From assembly GCA_033964015.1 (NCBI GenBank), contig CM066922.1, positions 25,910,961 through 25,974,960 on the forward strand: DNA of 64,000 nt. Reading direction: 5' to 3'. Below the pieces are notes generated by a model that was given only the letters and a program-made list of their open reading frames with translations, was not told the origin of the DNA and searched no databases. Below are positions 49,601 to 52,600 of this stretch, piece after piece (the stretch's first letter is position 1; each line of letters begins with the position of its first letter). Origin of the DNA: Scolanthus callimorphus (lineage: Eukaryota; Cnidaria; Anthozoa; Actiniaria; Edwardsiidae). The translations under genes were made by a program, and so were the position numbers.

Positions 49601-52600
49601 TGAGTGCGAGCTTCTATAAGGGTGTCTATGGTAGTGTCGTTCATTTTTCACCGACTTGTTCGATGTGGTTTGAATGACGCGGCTGCCATTGTTGTTGTCG
49701 TTGCTCTCCTTGTCAGATGGACGCCTTTATTTATGACCGAGGAAGGCTGTAGTTTCTATTGTGTTTGTTGTTATTGTTATTGTTTTCGTTGTTGTTGATG
49801 TTAAATAGACGGCTTTATTTAAGACAGAGAAAGTCTTTAGTTGCTGTTGTGCTTATTGTTGTTCTCGTTGTCATTGTTGTTCTTGTTAAATAGACGCCAT
49901 TTTTAAAATTGAGAAAGGCTGTAGTTGCCGTTGTCGTTGGTTAAATGGACGCTTTTATTTAACCGAGGAAAGCTACAGTTGCTGTTGTGTTGATTGTTGT
50001 TCTCGTTGTCGTTGTTGTTCTTGTTCTTGTTAAATAGACGCCTTTTTTTAAGATCGAGACAGAGAAAGGCTATAATGTTGGTGTTGTGCTTGTTGTTGTT
50101 CTCGTTGTCATTGTTGTTCTTGTTAAATAGACGCCTTTTATTAAGATCGACAAAGGCTGTAGTTGCTGTGTTGTCGTTGTTGTTAAATAGACGCCTTTAT
50201 TTAAGACCGAGGAAAGCTACATTTGCTATTGTGTTTATTGTCATTCTCGTTGTTGTTCTTGTTAAATAGACGCCTTTTTTTAAGATCGAGAAACGCTGTA
50301 GTTGCTGTTGTCGTTGTTGTTAAATAGACGCCTTTATTTAAGACCGAGGAAGGCTGCAGTTTCTGTTGTGTTTGTTGTTGTTATTGTTGTTGTTAAATAG
50401 ACGCCTCTATTTTAGTCTGTAGTTCCTGTTGTGTTCGTTGATGTTGTTTTCGTTGTTGTGCTATTCTTGTTGCTTCCGTTGTCGTTGTTGTTTTTATACT
50501 TTTTTGTTGATTTTCTTGCTATCGTTCTCGCATGCCCGCCACTGGCTACCCCAATCAAACATACAGCCCGTACAGGCTTGCTTTGTTGTATAAAACCATT
50601 CAATAACATGGCTTCGCTTTTCTTAGAGCTCCAGCCTGGCGATGAGATTTGAAAAAAAAAGCCAACATGCGCGGATTCGTATTGATATATGACTTGTTTT
50701 CACTTGCAGCCTGACGAGCGCCCGGTCATTTACAGTTCCCATGACAACCGCCTTGATTTCACCAACCCTGTGTATGACAACCACCCTGATGCAGACCCTA
50801 ATGATTCTGTTGTCATGGAGCAGCTTGCGCGTGACAGACTAGCCAAGGAAGGCCTAGTGGCCAACAACCTCAACCCGACTAATGTAATCAAGCGCAACGA
50901 TATTACGGTAAGTAGAGGAGAGCGGGATACCTGTGGTAAACTCTAGACAGACTAGCCAAGGAAGGCCTAGTGGCCAACAACCTCAACCCGACTAATGTAA
51001 TCAAGCGCAACGATATTACGGTAAGTAGAGGAGAGCGGGATACCTGTGGTAAACTCTAGACAGACTAGCCAAGGAAGGCCTAGTGGCCAACAACCTCAAC
51101 CCGACTAATGTAATCAAGCGCAACGATATTACGGTAAGTAGAGGAGAGCGGGATACCTGTGGTAAACTCTAGACAGACTAGCCAAGGAAGGCCTAGTGGC
51201 CAACAACCTCAACCCGACTAATGTAATCAAGCGCAACGATATTACGGTAAGTAGAGGAGAGCGGGATACCTGTGGTAAACTCTAGACAGACTAGCCAAGG
51301 AAGGCCTAGTGGCCAATAACCTCAACCCAATTAATGTAATCAAGCGCAACGATATTACGGTAGGTAGAGGAGAGCGGGATACCTGTGGTAAACTCTAGAC
51401 AGACTAGCCAAGGAAAGCCTAGTGGCCAATAACCTCAACCCGACTAATGTAATCAAGCGCAACGATATTACGGTAGGTAGAGGAGAGCGGGATACCTGTG
51501 GTAAGCTCTGTAAATATCATTACGTAATATTTACATCCAGGCTGAAGTCTATACGTCATTCAATCCCTTCATTTATTTTTGATAATATTCCACTTAAATA
51601 AGAGAAGGCAGTCAAATTCTTGGGTGTCTTCATAGACAAAATCTCACCTGGAAGTGCCTAAAAATTGCATATGTAAAAAGATCGCAAAGTCTGTTGGCAT
51701 CCTGTTCAGATATCGTTTTTTGTTCTACTAAATTATCACTATACTATAGCATATTAGTATAATTACTCAAGTGATTATAATAATTTCCGCGCGCTGATTG
51801 GTCGAGAGGTTCGTTTCTCTCGCTATAACAACCTACAGGTGATTATAACATTGAAAGGATTGGGCGTGCGCGTTTTAAGACCTTATATCATTTGAGCAAT
51901 TATACTAAAACAATTAGTCGCGTCAGGCTCCGTGATTATTTTTTGTGGCCATCTCGCCTCTATTTTTTGGGTACTGTGTTTTTGGTATGTGTAAATTAAT
52001 GGCAAATAAAATTGAATTTGATTGATTTGAAAAGTGCGTGCGAGACCAGTCACAATTAGGTTTTTAGCGCGCCGTTTCTTTCATCTACAGACTTCTCCTC
52101 AATCAACGTTGTCCCACAATATGTAGCGACTGTCATTTCCCAAACGATCGATTGTTGACTCGTTAATAAGCAGTCCGTGACGTCACTAGCCGACGCGCAA
52201 ACAAACGCAGCCTGGGAACGAGGCTGCGCGAGCTTTGATTTGAGTTCCATACGTTTATTGCGTGCTCCACCTTGATTGCATCATCATCTAAATCTCGCAT
52301 TTTTTAAATATCACATTACAGGTACGAGAGAATGAGCTCTACCGCCCCCCTGGGCAGGAAAATCAGGAACCGGGAATCCCAATCACCGTCAGGAACCCTT
52401 GTTATGCCGGAGCGTCCGGATCGTCATTAGGTGCGAGGCCGAAATTGAATAACGTGTCGGACGAGAAACCTACCAAGCGTTTGAATACCGTGGACCTTAA
52501 ATCAGGCAAAGAGTTCTCGGAAGATTCCGAGACCAACGATGACCATTACGAGACGGTTGACGACATAAAGAAGGCCGTAAATGTGGATGTGGCAGTTGAT

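Noticed and set aside
49994..50269. 91-aa leucine- and valine-rich frame that looks like a membrane protein
   Set aside because: It is a translation of the GTT/GTC minisatellite.
50908..51510. Extra coding exons made from the copies of the exon 19 end
   Set aside because: Copies lack a convincing acceptor, the unit is 113 bp (not a multiple of 3), and the intervening 38 bp is too short for an intron.
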